Shown: one piece after another, positions 16,024 to 23,381 of the stretch | Position numbering within the stretch: position 1 is the first letter of the stretch | Layout: every line of letters begins with the position of its first letter | Source: a virus | Direction: 5' to 3' (one strand) | IMG/VR virus record: IMGVR_UViG_3300045243_000019 | Location: 1-44,564 of that record | DNA length: 44,564 bases | Made by a program: the position numbers and the translations under genes | The notes under the pieces: model-generated | Databases searched by the model: none | What the model was told of the DNA's origin: nothing | What the model saw: only the letters and a program-made list of their open reading frames with translations

Positions 16024-17706
16024 ATGACGAATACTGTACTTGCCCCGCTTCCTTTCACGCGGGCATTTGACAATGCCGGCTTACCCCTCGGGGGAGGCTT
16101 GCTCTATACCTATCAGGCGGGGTCCACGATCCCCCTGGCTACCTATGCGGACCTTGCTGGAACCGTTCTAAACTCCAATCCCGTCGTTCTGGACTCTACC
16201 GGACAGTCCACGGTCCGCTATCAGCCCGGAGTCGCGTACAAGCTCGTATTAACCGATTCCACGGGGGCCACGCAGCTAGCCAGCCGCGATAATTACTATC
16301 CTCCCATAAGCGATCAGGCGAGCTTAGGCGCGGCTTTATACCCCCAGACGACGGCAGAGCTTGCGGCAGGCATTACCCCGACCAATTACGTCTTTAAGAT
16401 GTTCGATATCCGCCGTTACGGGGCCGACCCGACGGGGACGAATAACAGCGATACGGCCCTAGCGTCTGCGATATCGGTCTGTGGGACCACGGGAGGGACT
16501 ATTACCCTCCCGGCCGGGCTCTATACCTTCTCCAATCAGATAGCCCTTAACGCTAAGACCAGCATCATCCTGCAAGGGGACGCTGCGGCTACGGGGGGCG
16601 GACAGCCGGCCACCAGGGTGGCTTATCAGGGGACTCTATCCCCCTGGATCAATATGGATTCCTCGGTGGGATGCCAGTTGCGCGGCTTGCAGATCATGCA
16701 TACCAATGCATCCTTCACCGGAACCTATATCCGCTCGAACAACGATGGCACCCACGGAGACCCGGCGTTTATAGGGCTCTTTGACTGCACGGTGGGGTCG
16801 AGCATCGGGGGTACGGGGAATCTTCACCTCGACCTCAATAAGCACAATGCCTTCACCGCCGAGCGCTGCAACTTCATCTACGGCAACCCCTCGGTGCGTG
16901 GGGCTCAGTCCGGGGGCTATTCAAATTCCATCAAGTTCAGGGATTGCAGGTTCGGTAGTGGCCTTGTCGCCCCCGTACAGGACGGTGGGCAGGCGTGGAC
17001 CTTCGAGGGCTGCGATTTCGAGGCGCTGACCTCGGGAGCTGCGGGCGCGATTCTCTCCTCAGCCTCGGGCAGAACCTTCAACGGCCTGAATATTACCGGC
17101 TGTTGGTTCGGGGATGCGGCTTCCGTTACCGGAAGCTGGATCGACATTTACGGACAGTCCCTGATCCTCAAGGGCAACTATATCTCCGGTAATGCCTCGA
17201 ACTCGACCGCCGTAGTCCTGAGAACCTTCGTCAGTTCAGTGATTGAGGGAAACACCTTCGACACATTCCTCGTCGGTATCAACTTTGCCACCGCGACTTG
17301 TTCTGGCGTTGTTCTCAAGGGCAACACCTTTAACGCCGTCACGACGGTCATTTCCAACCCATCCAATATCGCGAGCGCGACGTTTGACTGGGGCGCTAAC
17401 TTTGGATTATCCAGCCCCGGAAGCACTCACGGAATCCTTGGTACCAATGGGGCTGATGTAAGTTCCACGGGGCTAATCACCCAATGGGGAACTGTAAACC
17501 CCGCCTCGTTCGGGGCTCATGCGATCACGCCTTTTCAGGTGCCATTTGCCACTGCTTGCTACAACGTGACCGCCACATTGAGCGGGGTAGCTGCAACCAC
17601 GGCGACGATCTTCATAAGCGCGCTAAGTACCACGGGGTTCACTTACACCATTCAGGACGGTAGCAGCACTACCGACTCATTTTTCTGGACTGCGATTGGT
17701 AAGTGA
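16024..17706 (+). CDS. Tail spike with head-binding-like N-terminus and pectate-lyase-type beta-helix
   Basis: This 560-residue protein begins with a virion-binding module (LPFTRAFDNAGLPLGGGLLY, VLDSTGQSTVRYQPGVAYKL) common to phage tail spikes and fibres. FDIRRYGADPTGTNNSDTAL at about residue 127 starts a right-handed parallel beta-helix of the pectate lyase 3 superfamily. The last 75 residues (TQWGTV, FATACYNVTATL, LSTTGFTYTIQD, FFWTAIGK) match the gp53-like C-terminal fibre domain used for trimerisation or receptor contact. Position corresponds to P22 gp9. It probably recognises or cleaves surface polysaccharide. Confidence 0.85.
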   Translation: MTNTVLAPLPFTRAFDNAGLPLGGGLLYTYQAGSTIPLATYADLAGTVLNSNPVVLDSTGQSTVRYQPGVAYKLVLTDSTGATQLASRDNYYPPISDQASLGAALYPQTTAELAAGITPTNYVFKMFDIRRYGADPTGTNNSDTALASAISVCGTTGGTITLPAGLYTFSNQIALNAKTSIILQGDAAATGGGQPATRVAYQGTLSPWINMDSSVGCQLRGLQIMHTNASFTGTYIRSNNDGTHGDPAFIGLFDCTVGSSIGGTGNLHLDLNKHNAFTAERCNFIYGNPSVRGAQSGGYSNSIKFRDCRFGSGLVAPVQDGGQAWTFEGCDFEALTSGAAGAILSSASGRTFNGLNITGCWFGDAASVTGSWIDIYGQSLILKGNYISGNASNSTAVVLRTFVSSVIEGNTFDTFLVGINFATATCSGVVLKGNTFNAVTTVISNPSNIASATFDWGANFGLSSPGSTHGILGTNGADVSSTGLITQWGTVNPASFGAHAITPFQVPFATACYNVTATLSGVAATTATIFISALSTTGFTYTIQDGSSTTDSFFWTAIGK

Positions 17707-17707
17707 T

Positions 17708-17860
17708 ATGACTCAGGCTCCAGTCGGAAGCGCGAGTGTTTCTCTAGGATCGCTGGCCCTGTCGTTTATCACTAGCACGCTACCCGTGGTGCAGTACATC
17801 GCGGCCCTTGTGGCAATCGGCGCCGGTCTCGTCACGCTCTACAAGCTCATCAAGAAATGA
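17708..17860 (+). CDS. Putative holin (50 residues)
   Basis: This ORF runs from ATG 17708 to TGA 17860 and its stop overlaps the endolysin start in ATGA. The protein has two hydrophobic segments, about residues 12-24 (SLGSLALSFITS) and 27-46 (VVQYIAALVAIGAGLVTLYK), and ends KLIKK. Size, basic tail and coupling to the endolysin gene fit a small holin. Two other small membrane genes nearby are alternatives. Confidence 0.65.
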   Translation: MTQAPVGSASVSLGSLALSFITSTLPVVQYIAALVAIGAGLVTLYKLIKK

Positions 17861-18201
17861 GCGCTCTACAGGAAGAATTTGCGCAGGCGGCTGCGCGGCT
17901 GATCTCGGCTGCCCCGAGCTTTGGTTATACGGTGACTCTTGGCGAGGCTTGGCGCACGCCGGAACAAGCCGCGATTAACGCCAAGAAGGGCACGGGCATC
18001 TCCGACAGTCTCCACATCGACCGACTCGCCATTGACTTGAATTTCTTCAAGGGCGGCATGTATGTCCAAGGCGGATCTCAGCTGGCGGACATTGGTGCGT
18101 GGTGGAAACGACTCGGACCAAATTACCGCTGGGGAGGGGACTTTCATACCCGACCCGACGGCAATCACTTTTCAATCACCCCGGACGGCATCCGTGCTTA
18201 A
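17857..18201 (+). CDS. Endolysin: M15 family peptidase
   Basis: This 114-residue protein is a short VanY/M15-type zinc peptidase that cuts peptidoglycan stem peptides. The metal ligands are visible: SLHIDRLAID gives H53 and D60, and DGNHF gives H104. EAWRTPEQAA is the usual conserved helix. It lacks a signal peptide, so it would depend on a holin. It sits between the putative holin and further lysis genes. Confidence 0.93.
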   Translation: MSALQEEFAQAAARLISAAPSFGYTVTLGEAWRTPEQAAINAKKGTGISDSLHIDRLAIDLNFFKGGMYVQGGSQLADIGAWWKRLGPNYRWGGDFHTRPDGNHFSITPDGIRA

Positions 18202-18385
18202 CAACGTTTTAACGCTTTGGCGCTCACATGGCACCAAGATTTTAGGCTTTGCCCAAGTCTCTATTGGGGCTATAGCGATGTATGCCGAGGACTTCTTCGG
18301 CCATCACGGCGCGAAGATCGTACTCATGGTTTCCGGATTACTCACCGCATGGCGCGGCTTTGCTAATTCACAGAAGGATGAATGA
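18194..18385 (+). CDS. Small phage membrane protein, holin-like
   Basis: The best start is the GTG at 18194, overlapping the endolysin stop; the open frame extends further upstream but the conserved part begins here. The 63-residue product (LNNVLTLWRSHGTKILGFAQ) has two hydrophobic segments, about 14-30 and 41-54, and the ending TAWRGFANSQ seen in a common phage membrane-protein family often annotated as holin. It may be holin, antiholin or accessory. Confidence 0.6.
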   Translation: MLNNVLTLWRSHGTKILGFAQVSIGAIAMYAEDFFGHHGAKIVLMVSGLLTAWRGFANSQKDE

Positions 18386-18386
18386 T

Positions 18387-18566
18387 ATGACTGATCCCGT
18401 ACTTCCCAGCCTCGGCGCCGATATCGAACAGCGATTGAAGGCCCTTGAAGTTGCCGCAGTTGCCAAAGAACACGCGCTCGTCGCGAAGCTCAAGGCGAAC
18501 TTCCCCCACTTCGTTACGTGGGCCGGCATTGCCTACGCGATGTTCTCTAAGAAGCTCGGGCTGTGA
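18387..18566 (+). CDS. Small lysis-cluster protein, unknown function
   Basis: This 59-residue protein starts at ATG 18387, with AAGGA upstream; the frame is open further upstream but this start follows the previous stop by one base. It has an acidic helical start (DIEQRLKALEVAAVAKEHAL) and a moderately hydrophobic C-terminal segment FPHFVTWAGIAYAMFSKKLG. Its stop overlaps the spanin start. It may be peripheral to the membrane and part of the lysis set. Confidence 0.55.
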   Translation: MTDPVLPSLGADIEQRLKALEVAAVAKEHALVAKLKANFPHFVTWAGIAYAMFSKKLGL

Positions 18567-19003
18567 CGCCAGCCGCCATCTACGCAGCCGTCAAGGATCT
18601 TCTGATCCTCGGCGTGCTGGCGTGGGTGGTCTGGTTTCTCGTTAGCTCTGGGGAAGATCGCGTAAAGGTCCAGAACCTTGAAGCACTCCAGAAGCAGATG
18701 CTGGTGAATGCTGCCACGGAAGCCAAGTGGCAGAAGGATAAAGACGCACATGACGCCCAACTTCAAAGCGACCTTAGTAGCGCTCGTAATGCTATTAGCG
18801 CTCGCAATGCTCCTATCATCGTGCGCGTCCCAGCCGGTAGCGGTGTGCCCAACACTCCCGCCAAAGCCGGCAGTAGTAATCCCGCCAGTGGGGCAGTTGA
18901 GTCAGGAGCTGGAAGGGATATTAGACCCAGCGTCAACGCCTTCGAGTCAAAAATAGAAGGCGTGATAGCGGACTGCCACAAGCTCGAAGATCCGCACCAG
19001 TGA
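18563..19003 (+). CDS. i-spanin (Rz-like)
   Basis: This 146-residue protein (GTG start, GTGA overlap) has one N-terminal transmembrane segment, about residues 11-28 (DLLILGVLAWVVWFLVSS), followed by a periplasmic helical region with QNLEALQKQMLVNAATEAKW. This is the Rz layout: an inner-membrane anchor with a coiled-coil linker. A second spanin gene is nested inside in another frame. Together they fuse inner and outer membranes in the last step of lysis. Confidence 0.85.
   Translation: MTPAAIYAAVKDLLILGVLAWVVWFLVSSGEDRVKVQNLEALQKQMLVNAATEAKWQKDKDAHDAQLQSDLSSARNAISARNAPIIVRVPAGSGVPNTPAKAGSSNPASGAVESGAGRDIRPSVNAFESKIEGVIADCHKLEDPHQ
18750..18956 (+). CDS. o-spanin lipoprotein (Rz1-like), nested within Rz
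   Basis: The gene lies wholly inside the i-spanin gene in a different frame. From ATG 18750 (AAGGA upstream) it encodes 68 residues: a signal sequence FKATLVALVMLLALAMLLSS followed by the lipobox Cys (LLSSC), then a Pro-rich segment CPTLPPKPAVVIPPVGQL. This is the typical Rz1 outer-membrane lipoprotein. An upstream ATG at 18708 is in frame but would spoil the signal peptide. Confidence 0.88.
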   Translation: MTPNFKATLVALVMLLALAMLLSSCASQPVAVCPTLPPKPAVVIPPVGQLSQELEGILDPASTPSSQK

Positions 19004-19281
19004 AGATTCCCGCCACATTCCGCATCTACGGAACGGAATGGGCGGTAAGGATTCTCCCCCGCACGGAATGGAAGGACGGGGAGGATTGCGTCGGGATAAC
19101 CGATTTTCCTAACCACGAGATCAGACTTCTGCGCGGCAAGCGTGACGCCATGGAGCATGTACTGCTCCATGAGGTTATGCATGTCATTTTGGCGGCAATG
19201 GGCTCAAAGCTATCGACCAATGAGGCCTTTGTCGATCAGAGCGCGGGACTTCTGCATCAAGTGCTCACGACAGGAAGGTAA
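19000..19281 (+). CDS. Small HExxH metallopeptidase-like protein
   Basis: This 93-residue protein (GTG start, overlapping the spanin stop) has HEVMH at residues 57-61 within a helix MEHVLLHEVMHVILAAMG, the zinc-binding motif of gluzincin-like peptidases. No signal peptide is seen, so it acts in the cytoplasm. The start FRIYGTEWAVRI resembles short phage metallopeptidase-like proteins. A possible partner or target is unknown; its stop overlaps the phosphoesterase gene. Confidence 0.75.
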   Translation: MKIPATFRIYGTEWAVRILPRTEWKDGEDCVGITDFPNHEIRLLRGKRDAMEHVLLHEVMHVILAAMGSKLSTNEAFVDQSAGLLHQVLTTGR

Positions 19282-20285
19282 TGCGCGCATCCCCGGATGA
19301 GTTTATAGCGACGTGGAAGAAATGCGGCGGAGTACCCAAGCGGGTATCGGAGGCACTGGGGATAGAGATAAGCAATGTATTTGCGCGCCGAGCACGGCTT
19401 GCAGAGAAAGGAGTCATTCTCCCCACGCTCTCTGTCACCAATAACGCGCGCGGAACGAACGGCTTCGGCCATTCCGACTGGAAAGTAGAGGCCCCACGCT
19501 ACCCACAGCGGCTTGAGGCTTCATTAGAGGACGGCTATGCCGTTATCTTTTCCGACAGCCACTTCTGGCCGGACCGCCGCTCCCTCGCCCTGGAAACGCT
19601 TCTGGAGGTTATCAAGGAGGTTAAACCCAAGATCGTAATCTCCAACGGGGACGCTTTCGACGGGGCCAAGATTTCTAGGCATCCGCCCACGGGATGGGAA
19701 GACCCCCCGGAAGTTAATGATGAGCTGGCCGCTACCAAAGAATACATGGACGAGATTTACAGGGCAGCCCCGAAGGCGCGGCATCTGTTCACGGTCGGGA
19801 ACCACGATAGCCGCTTTGACCGATATCTAGCCGCCAATGCGGGACAGTTCAAGGGCGTGCAGGGCTTCACCTTGCGGGCCCACTTACCTGCGTGGGAGTT
19901 CTGTTACGCCGTAATGGTTAACCGGGATGTGGCCCCGTTCTATGTCGTTCACAACATACGCGGCGGCCCAACTGCACCACGCAATAACGTGCTGGCAGCG
20001 GGTTGCACAGTATTTACCGGCCACTTACATAGCCAGAAATCCATTCCGGTCACTACCTTGCTTGATGAGCTGGACGGGGTGGATTCGGGGATGCTCGCGG
20101 ATCGGGACGGTCCACAGTTCCATTACGTTTCAAGCCGCCCCACCGACTGGCGAGAAGGGTTTGCCGTCCAAAGGTGCGGCAAGCGGGGATTCCGATATCC
20201 CCCGGACCTAGCGCGCGTGATGTATGCGAAGGATCTGCGCCGGTCATTCTTCCGTGGGGAGATCGTCTGTGAACGCGCTCTCTAA
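19281..20285 (+). CDS. Calcineurin-like metallophosphoesterase with N-terminal HTH-like region
   Basis: This 334-residue protein carries all the metal-binding motifs in order: SDSH (D92, H94), NGD (D124), GNHD (N174, H175), VVHN (H224) and GHLH (H248, H250). The first 60 residues (FIATWKKCGGVPKRVSEALG, EISNVFARRARLAEKG) look like a helix-turn-helix. Phage members act on nucleic acids or nucleotides, but the substrate cannot be read here. It starts in a TAATG overlap. Confidence 0.88.
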   Translation: MRASPDEFIATWKKCGGVPKRVSEALGIEISNVFARRARLAEKGVILPTLSVTNNARGTNGFGHSDWKVEAPRYPQRLEASLEDGYAVIFSDSHFWPDRRSLALETLLEVIKEVKPKIVISNGDAFDGAKISRHPPTGWEDPPEVNDELAATKEYMDEIYRAAPKARHLFTVGNHDSRFDRYLAANAGQFKGVQGFTLRAHLPAWEFCYAVMVNRDVAPFYVVHNIRGGPTAPRNNVLAAGCTVFTGHLHSQKSIPVTTLLDELDGVDSGMLADRDGPQFHYVSSRPTDWREGFAVQRCGKRGFRYPPDLARVMYAKDLRRSFFRGEIVCERAL

Positions 20286-20481
20286 CCTGCTCGAAGCGCT
20301 GCGCCTTGTCATCAAGGGCTGCGCCTGCGCGGGTGACTGCAAGCTTTGTTACATCAATAGGGAAGAGGCCACGCAGGCCCTTGATCGGTGGCGGGAGTTC
20401 GACCGGCTCTACAACCTAGCTGTCATCTGCCGACGCTGCGGCGCTCTGGCAGACCCCGACAATCACGCTTGCGAGGAATGA
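20269..20481 (+). CDS. Cys-rich small protein, probably zinc-binding
   Basis: The GTG at 20269 is preceded by GGGGAG at good distance, inside the end of the previous gene. The 70-residue product has Cys at 18, 20, 24 and 27 and again at 54, 57 and 68 (KGCACAGDCKLCY, ICRRCG), arranged like two metal sites joined by a helix ATQALDRWREFDRLYNLAV. No named family was recognised. A longer frame upstream is open but lacks support. Confidence 0.6.
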   Translation: MNALSNLLEALRLVIKGCACAGDCKLCYINREEATQALDRWREFDRLYNLAVICRRCGALADPDNHACEE

Positions 20482-20777
20482 CATTGAAGACATATTTGCT
20501 ATTTATGCTGTTAATCGCGTCTCCGGCCCTTGCCGGTTCCCCCGTCATCGCTCACGTCGGACAGGTCTGCGATGCCTATTGGCTCAATAGTGTATCGGTC
20601 CACAAGGATGGAACCGTCACCCATGACATTAAAGAGGCCGCCGAGGCCGCCAAGGAATGCAATGCGGTGGGCGCGGGCCATTGCCTCATCGTAAATGTGT
20701 GCGAGGCCATGCGTAGGCTCGCCCATGAGGCGCAGCAGCCCACGACTAAGCCCACCCCCGGCGAACAAGAGCTGTGA
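20478..20777 (+). CDS. Exported protein with cleavable signal peptide, unknown function
   Basis: From ATG 20478 (ATGA overlap, GAGG upstream) the protein is 99 residues. It begins TLKTYLLFMLLIASPALAGS, a good signal peptide with cleavage after ALA. The mature part has four Cys (VCDAYW, KECNAVGAGHCLIV, CEAMRR), consistent with disulfides in the periplasm, and a Pro/Thr-rich tail. It may alter the host envelope. Confidence 0.65.
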   Translation: MTLKTYLLFMLLIASPALAGSPVIAHVGQVCDAYWLNSVSVHKDGTVTHDIKEAAEAAKECNAVGAGHCLIVNVCEAMRRLAHEAQQPTTKPTPGEQEL

Positions 20778-20989
20778 GGGTGGCGATACTGCTGATCCTC
20801 GGAGTGATCCTCTGGGGCTGCGACGTTCACTATAAAGTTAAACATATCGAACACCCAGCGCAGTATGTAATGCCTCGCATTACACGCGACCCAGCGCAAT
20901 CGTGGGCGCAGGACAATCTCAAGAAGGAAGACAACACCTGTCGGACTATGATTTATCGTGCGCCGGGAGGAAATCTGGAGCAGTGCTAG
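20774..20989 (+). CDS. Putative lipoprotein, last gene of the rightward late operon
   Basis: This 71-residue protein (GTG start in a GTGA overlap) begins RVAILLILGVILWGCDVHYK: a short basic N-region, hydrophobic core and lipobox LWGC with the lipidated Cys at residue 16. The mature part is polar, with two more Cys. It pairs with the exported protein before it; envelope modification or superinfection exclusion is an inference. Confidence 0.6.
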   Translation: MRVAILLILGVILWGCDVHYKVKHIEHPAQYVMPRITRDPAQSWAQDNLKKEDNTCRTMIYRAPGGNLEQC

Positions 20990-21097
20990 CTTGCGGGAGA
21001 TACGACAGGCTCTCGTAATCCGGTATGAAATCCAGAGATGAGATCCAAGTCGCCGCAGCGAGGATCGCAAGCCAGATAATAAATTCGCGCTTCATTG
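20990..21097. other. Convergent intergenic region
   Basis: The rightward late operon ends at 20989 and the leftward early operon ends at 21098. GCTTGCG (20989-20995) can pair with CGCAAGC (21066-21072), but no hairpin with a T-run was found. A 30-codon frame at 21025-21117 (+), starting KSRDEIQVAAARIASQIIN, is open but unsupported. Confidence 0.5.
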
Positions 21098-21334
21098 TTA
21101 TTCAGTCCAATGCTTAAGAGCTTCGCGGGCCGTTTCTTTCGCAAAGATATAGAACGCACCTGGTTCTACTTCGGGGTCCGCTGATTTGATCCGCTGAAGC
21201 GCCACATATAAGCGCGAATAGTCCCGCCGCAGCACGTATTCTTCTGAACCAGGCGCCATCCCCAACGTCGGCTGCTGGTCGCGCGGATGAAAGCGCGCAA
21301 CAAAATAACGCCCGTCGTCACTCTGTTCATTCAT
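21098..21334 (-). CDS. Hypothetical protein, last gene of the leftward operon
   Basis: The ATG at 21334 has CAGGAG upstream; the longer open frame to 21412 lacks such a site. The 78-residue product (NEQSDDGRYFVARFHPRDQQ) contains a helix VLRRDYSRLYVALQRIKSA and ends AREALKHWTE. No family recognised; it resembles other small accessory phage proteins of the early region. Confidence 0.55.
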   Translation of the reverse strand: MNEQSDDGRYFVARFHPRDQQPTLGMAPGSEEYVLRRDYSRLYVALQRIKSADPEVEPGAFYIFAKETAREALKHWTE

Positions 21335-21423
21335 TGGTGCCAGCTCCTGCGGTTTCCGGTGGCGACTGAGGCACAACCGTCGAGGGCAAGGACAATTAGT
21401 AATAATGCGCAACGCTCATCCAT
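21331..21423 (-). CDS. Possible 30-residue lipoprotein-like peptide
   Basis: An ATG at 21423, 9 bases after AGAGGA, opens 30 codons whose stop overlaps the next start. The sequence MDERCALLLIVLALDGCASV has a hydrophobic core and lipobox-like ALDGC. It fits exactly between two genes with overlaps at both ends, which is the pattern of this operon, but it is short enough to be chance. Confidence 0.35.
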   Translation of the reverse strand: MDERCALLLIVLALDGCASVATGNRRSWHQ

Positions 21424-21595
21424 TGCCCGATTCCTCTGCGCTGACAGCGGCTCGGGCGATTGCCCATACTACGGTTTCAATCACCCATTCTGCAGGTAAC
21501 TCAACGGGCGGGTTGCGCCAGAGCGCAAACGTCTCCTTGAGCATTTGGACTCCATGCCTATTAAACTCCGTGCCCGGAGCGAAGCGCTCATCCAT
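21416..21595 (-). CDS. Hypothetical 59-residue protein
   Basis: ATG 21595 follows AGAGGA at good spacing, 11 bases after the upstream gene's end. The product begins DERFAPGTEFNRHGVQMLKE and ends in a helix VIETVVWAIARAAVSAEES. It is soluble and acidic; no domain recognised. Confidence 0.55.
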   Translation of the reverse strand: MDERFAPGTEFNRHGVQMLKETFALWRNPPVELPAEWVIETVVWAIARAAVSAEESGNG

Positions 21596-21606
21596 TGTCA
21601 GATCCT

Positions 21607-21840
21607 CTAGTAGTCAAACTCGCGCCCAGCTATCTTTTCGCCCAGCCTTACTCGCCATCTGTGTACCCTGGCGCTCCACCGTATGCGCGCCCTCTCATGC
21701 CATGGCTTAGCGGCCCATGCGGCGTCGCTTTCTGCTTTCCAGCGCTTATACGCGGGCGACTCTACCCAGTCCCTATACTGCTTTAGGCGACTGCTTAGCA
21801 TTGTCTGGGCAAGGTCGCGCATGGCCTCATCGATATTCAC
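21607..21840 (-). CDS. Hypothetical helical protein, 77 residues
   Basis: GTG start inside a GTGA overlap. The protein is Trp- and Arg-rich and mainly helical (AMRDLAQTMLSSRLKQYRDW, YKRWKAESDAAWAAKPWHER). Charge and composition would allow nucleic-acid contact, but no motif is known. Confidence 0.55.
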   Translation of the reverse strand: MNIDEAMRDLAQTMLSSRLKQYRDWVESPAYKRWKAESDAAWAAKPWHERARIRWSARVHRWRVRLGEKIAGREFDY

Positions 21841-22037
21841 TTCGTACTCTCCGACGCACTATCAGCGGGTTCTATCGGCTCAAACCCAAACCTACACCGA
21901 TCACCGCCGCACTTATTCTCGTGCTTCCAGACGCCCTCGCTCTTCCACCAATAACAACCGCAGCCGATAGAGATACCCCGCCAGTCAACCTTCGATAAGT
22001 CTGTAGGTTCCCATACCGCGGTACTGGTTTTTATCAC
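21837..22037 (-). CDS. Hypothetical Cys/Trp-rich protein, 66 residues
   Basis: GTG start in a GTGA overlap. The segment ISIGCGCYWWKSEGVWKHEN, KCGGDRC holds four Cys that could bind a metal. Both neighbours are coupled by 4-base overlaps. Confidence 0.5.
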   Translation of the reverse strand: MIKTSTAVWEPTDLSKVDWRGISIGCGCYWWKSEGVWKHENKCGGDRCRFGFEPIEPADSASESTK

Positions 22038-22252
22038 TTCGTACCCTCTGTGGATGTAACAGTGGCTCTTAGGGCTATATAGCGGAGCTTCTTGCTCCGG
22101 TAACCCGGATGGCCGGAGGCCGCCTCCATTGTCATATCACGCGCCAGATTGTGGGCCTCCGTCTTGGTCCAAAAACAGGGGACTCTCGGGGCGAGATCGT
22201 TACATACGAACTTTCCATGCTGGTCAGAAACAACCCACGCATTCCATTTCAC
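22034..22252 (-). CDS. Hypothetical protein, 72 residues
   Basis: The start is the GTG at 22252, with GAGGA 5 bases upstream and a GTGA overlap; the longer open frame is not needed. The product begins KWNAWVVSDQHGKFVCNDLA and has a helix TKTEAHNLARDMTMEA, like small phage proteins that pair a beta sheet with one helix. Confidence 0.55.
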   Translation of the reverse strand: MKWNAWVVSDQHGKFVCNDLAPRVPCFWTKTEAHNLARDMTMEAASGHPGYRSKKLRYIALRATVTSTEGTK

Positions 22253-22407
22253 TTTGTATCCTCGTTGGATGTATCCGTGTGGCATTCCTTGTCGTGGCCG
22301 CAGATGCACCAGTCCTCATTGTCAGTAATGGGCGTGTAATAGTCACAGATAGCCGGATCGACGCCATTGGGCCACGTATTAGGATCGCAGACGCAGCGCT
22401 TAGTCAC
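22249..22407 (-). CDS. Small Cys-rich protein, 52 residues, probably metal-binding
   Basis: The GTG at 22407 overlaps the previous gene's end. The product begins TKRCVCDPNTWPNGVDPAIC and ends with CICGHDKECH; the five or six Cys and two His suggest a zinc site. A longer open frame upstream covers another gene and is rejected. Confidence 0.5.
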   Translation of the reverse strand: MTKRCVCDPNTWPNGVDPAICDYYTPITDNEDWCICGHDKECHTDTSNEDTK

Positions 22408-22579
22408 CGGTCTTGCCCTCAGCGGTGCGCTTTTTGCGCCAAGCGTTGTTGCAGGCGATAAATCCGTCCATCCAGCACTCAGCAAACTCCTCAGCAATGA
22501 GGAAATTCCCGCGCGCACGCTTCTTCGCATAGGCTAGCGCGCGCTGATATGCCTTAGTAGTTTTGGATGCGTTATTCAT
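22400..22579 (-). CDS. Hypothetical helical protein, 59 residues
   Basis: ATG 22579 overlaps the end of the DUF551-like gene. The product NNASKTTKAYQRALAYAKKR, FLIAEEFAECWMDGFIACNN, AWRKKR is basic and helical. Overlaps on both sides support it as a gene; function unknown. Confidence 0.55.
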   Translation of the reverse strand: MNNASKTTKAYQRALAYAKKRARGNFLIAEEFAECWMDGFIACNNAWRKKRTAEGKTGD

Positions 22580-22802
22580 TAGGCGCTGTCTCGCTCACAG
22601 GTGGCACGGGAAGGGGCGCCCAATGCGTGACCTCGCCCATATAGTCCCTGTCCCAATAATTCCCGCCCGAGATGGTCCACCGATCATCATGCCAATGGCT
22701 TCCAAGCATAACGTCTGCGCCACGCCTATCCACCAAGACAACCAAGACCGCGTGGGTATTTTCGTCTGGTAGCCTGTCACTGCATTTTATCCACTCAGTC
22801 AT
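22572..22802 (-). CDS. DUF551-like protein
   Basis: This 76-residue protein has the family frame: TEWIKCSDRLPDENTHAVLV at the start and GEVTHWAPLPVPP near the end. AAGGAAG lies 6 bases before the ATG. DUF551 proteins are frequent in the early regions of phages and prophages; their function is unknown. Confidence 0.8.
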   Translation of the reverse strand: MTEWIKCSDRLPDENTHAVLVVLVDRRGADVMLGSHWHDDRWTISGGNYWDRDYMGEVTHWAPLPVPPVSETAPNE

Positions 22803-22818
22803 AGACTTCCTTCCCCGT

Positions 22819-23007
22819 TCAACGCTGGCACTGTGTACAACGACGCGCTCCGTAGCGCTTCAGAATCGACCCAGATATCCAAGTCCACCCGACCTGAGTG
22901 CGCCGCCCACAAGCCGTTGACTCGCCTTCCACGCGGTAATTCTTGCTGTAGATCTTGTGGGCTACGTTACCCATCGAAACGGCCCAGATATAACGCTTGA
23001 TGCTCAT
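22819..23007 (-). CDS. Hypothetical protein with possible Cys4 site, 62 residues
   Basis: The product SIKRYIWAVSMGNVAHKIYS contains CGRRT and ends ARRCTQCQR, a pattern common in small phage proteins that may hold one metal. ATG start overlaps the gene before it. Confidence 0.5.
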   Translation of the reverse strand: MSIKRYIWAVSMGNVAHKIYSKNYRVEGESTACGRRTQVGWTWISGSILKRYGARRCTQCQR

Positions 23008-23381
23008 AGACCACTTCCTGTTTTAACAGGTGGCCACGGTTCCACCAGCTTTCCGTCGTTGTGCGTATCGTGGTTTCCCTTGCATCCAAAACTGCCGCAG
23101 TACCGATATCGAGGCTCGTCCGTCTCGTCAGCGGCTCCAGCAAGCAGCTCCTTGGCATGCCTGGAAATGTGCCGCAGACACGCACGCAGGTCGTGGGGCG
23201 GGTCCGTCTCAACATGACAGCAGTAGCCACGGTCAATCGAGTCGGCGATATTTGCCAGCGCCGCGCGCAGCCGCTCGATCTCGTCGGCGGCCTCCAAAAG
23301 AATTGGCCCCCATTCGCCCTCGGTGGCTCCCTGGTCTTCCATATCGCGCAAGCGCTGCGCCAGCTGATTTGAGGAAGTCAT
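23004..23381 (-). CDS. Accessory protein with ADEIERLR coiled-coil motif, long form
   Basis: ATG 23381 (ATGA overlap) is chosen over the upstream open frame. The 125-residue protein has the widespread phage motif LLEAADEIERLRAALANIAD, then a Cys/His-rich C-terminal half (GYCCHVETDPPHDLRACLRH, CGSFGCKGNHDTHNDG). It shares a 40-bp near-identical DNA segment with the next gene upstream. Confidence 0.6.
   Translation of the reverse strand: MTSSNQLAQRLRDMEDQGATEGEWGPILLEAADEIERLRAALANIADSIDRGYCCHVETDPPHDLRACLRHISRHAKELLAGAADETDEPRYRYCGSFGCKGNHDTHNDGKLVEPWPPVKTGSGL
23255..23294. repeat. 40-bp direct repeat, copy 1
   Basis: This segment matches 23479-23518 with one mismatch. Both copies encode the EAADEIERLR helix of neighbouring leftward genes, so recombination between them would make a chimeric gene in frame. 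Confidence 0.85.

Noticed and set aside
16024-17706. Diversity-generating retroelement acting on spike genes
   Set aside because: No reverse transcriptase gene and no template/variable repeat pair with adenine-biased differences was seen anywhere in the window.
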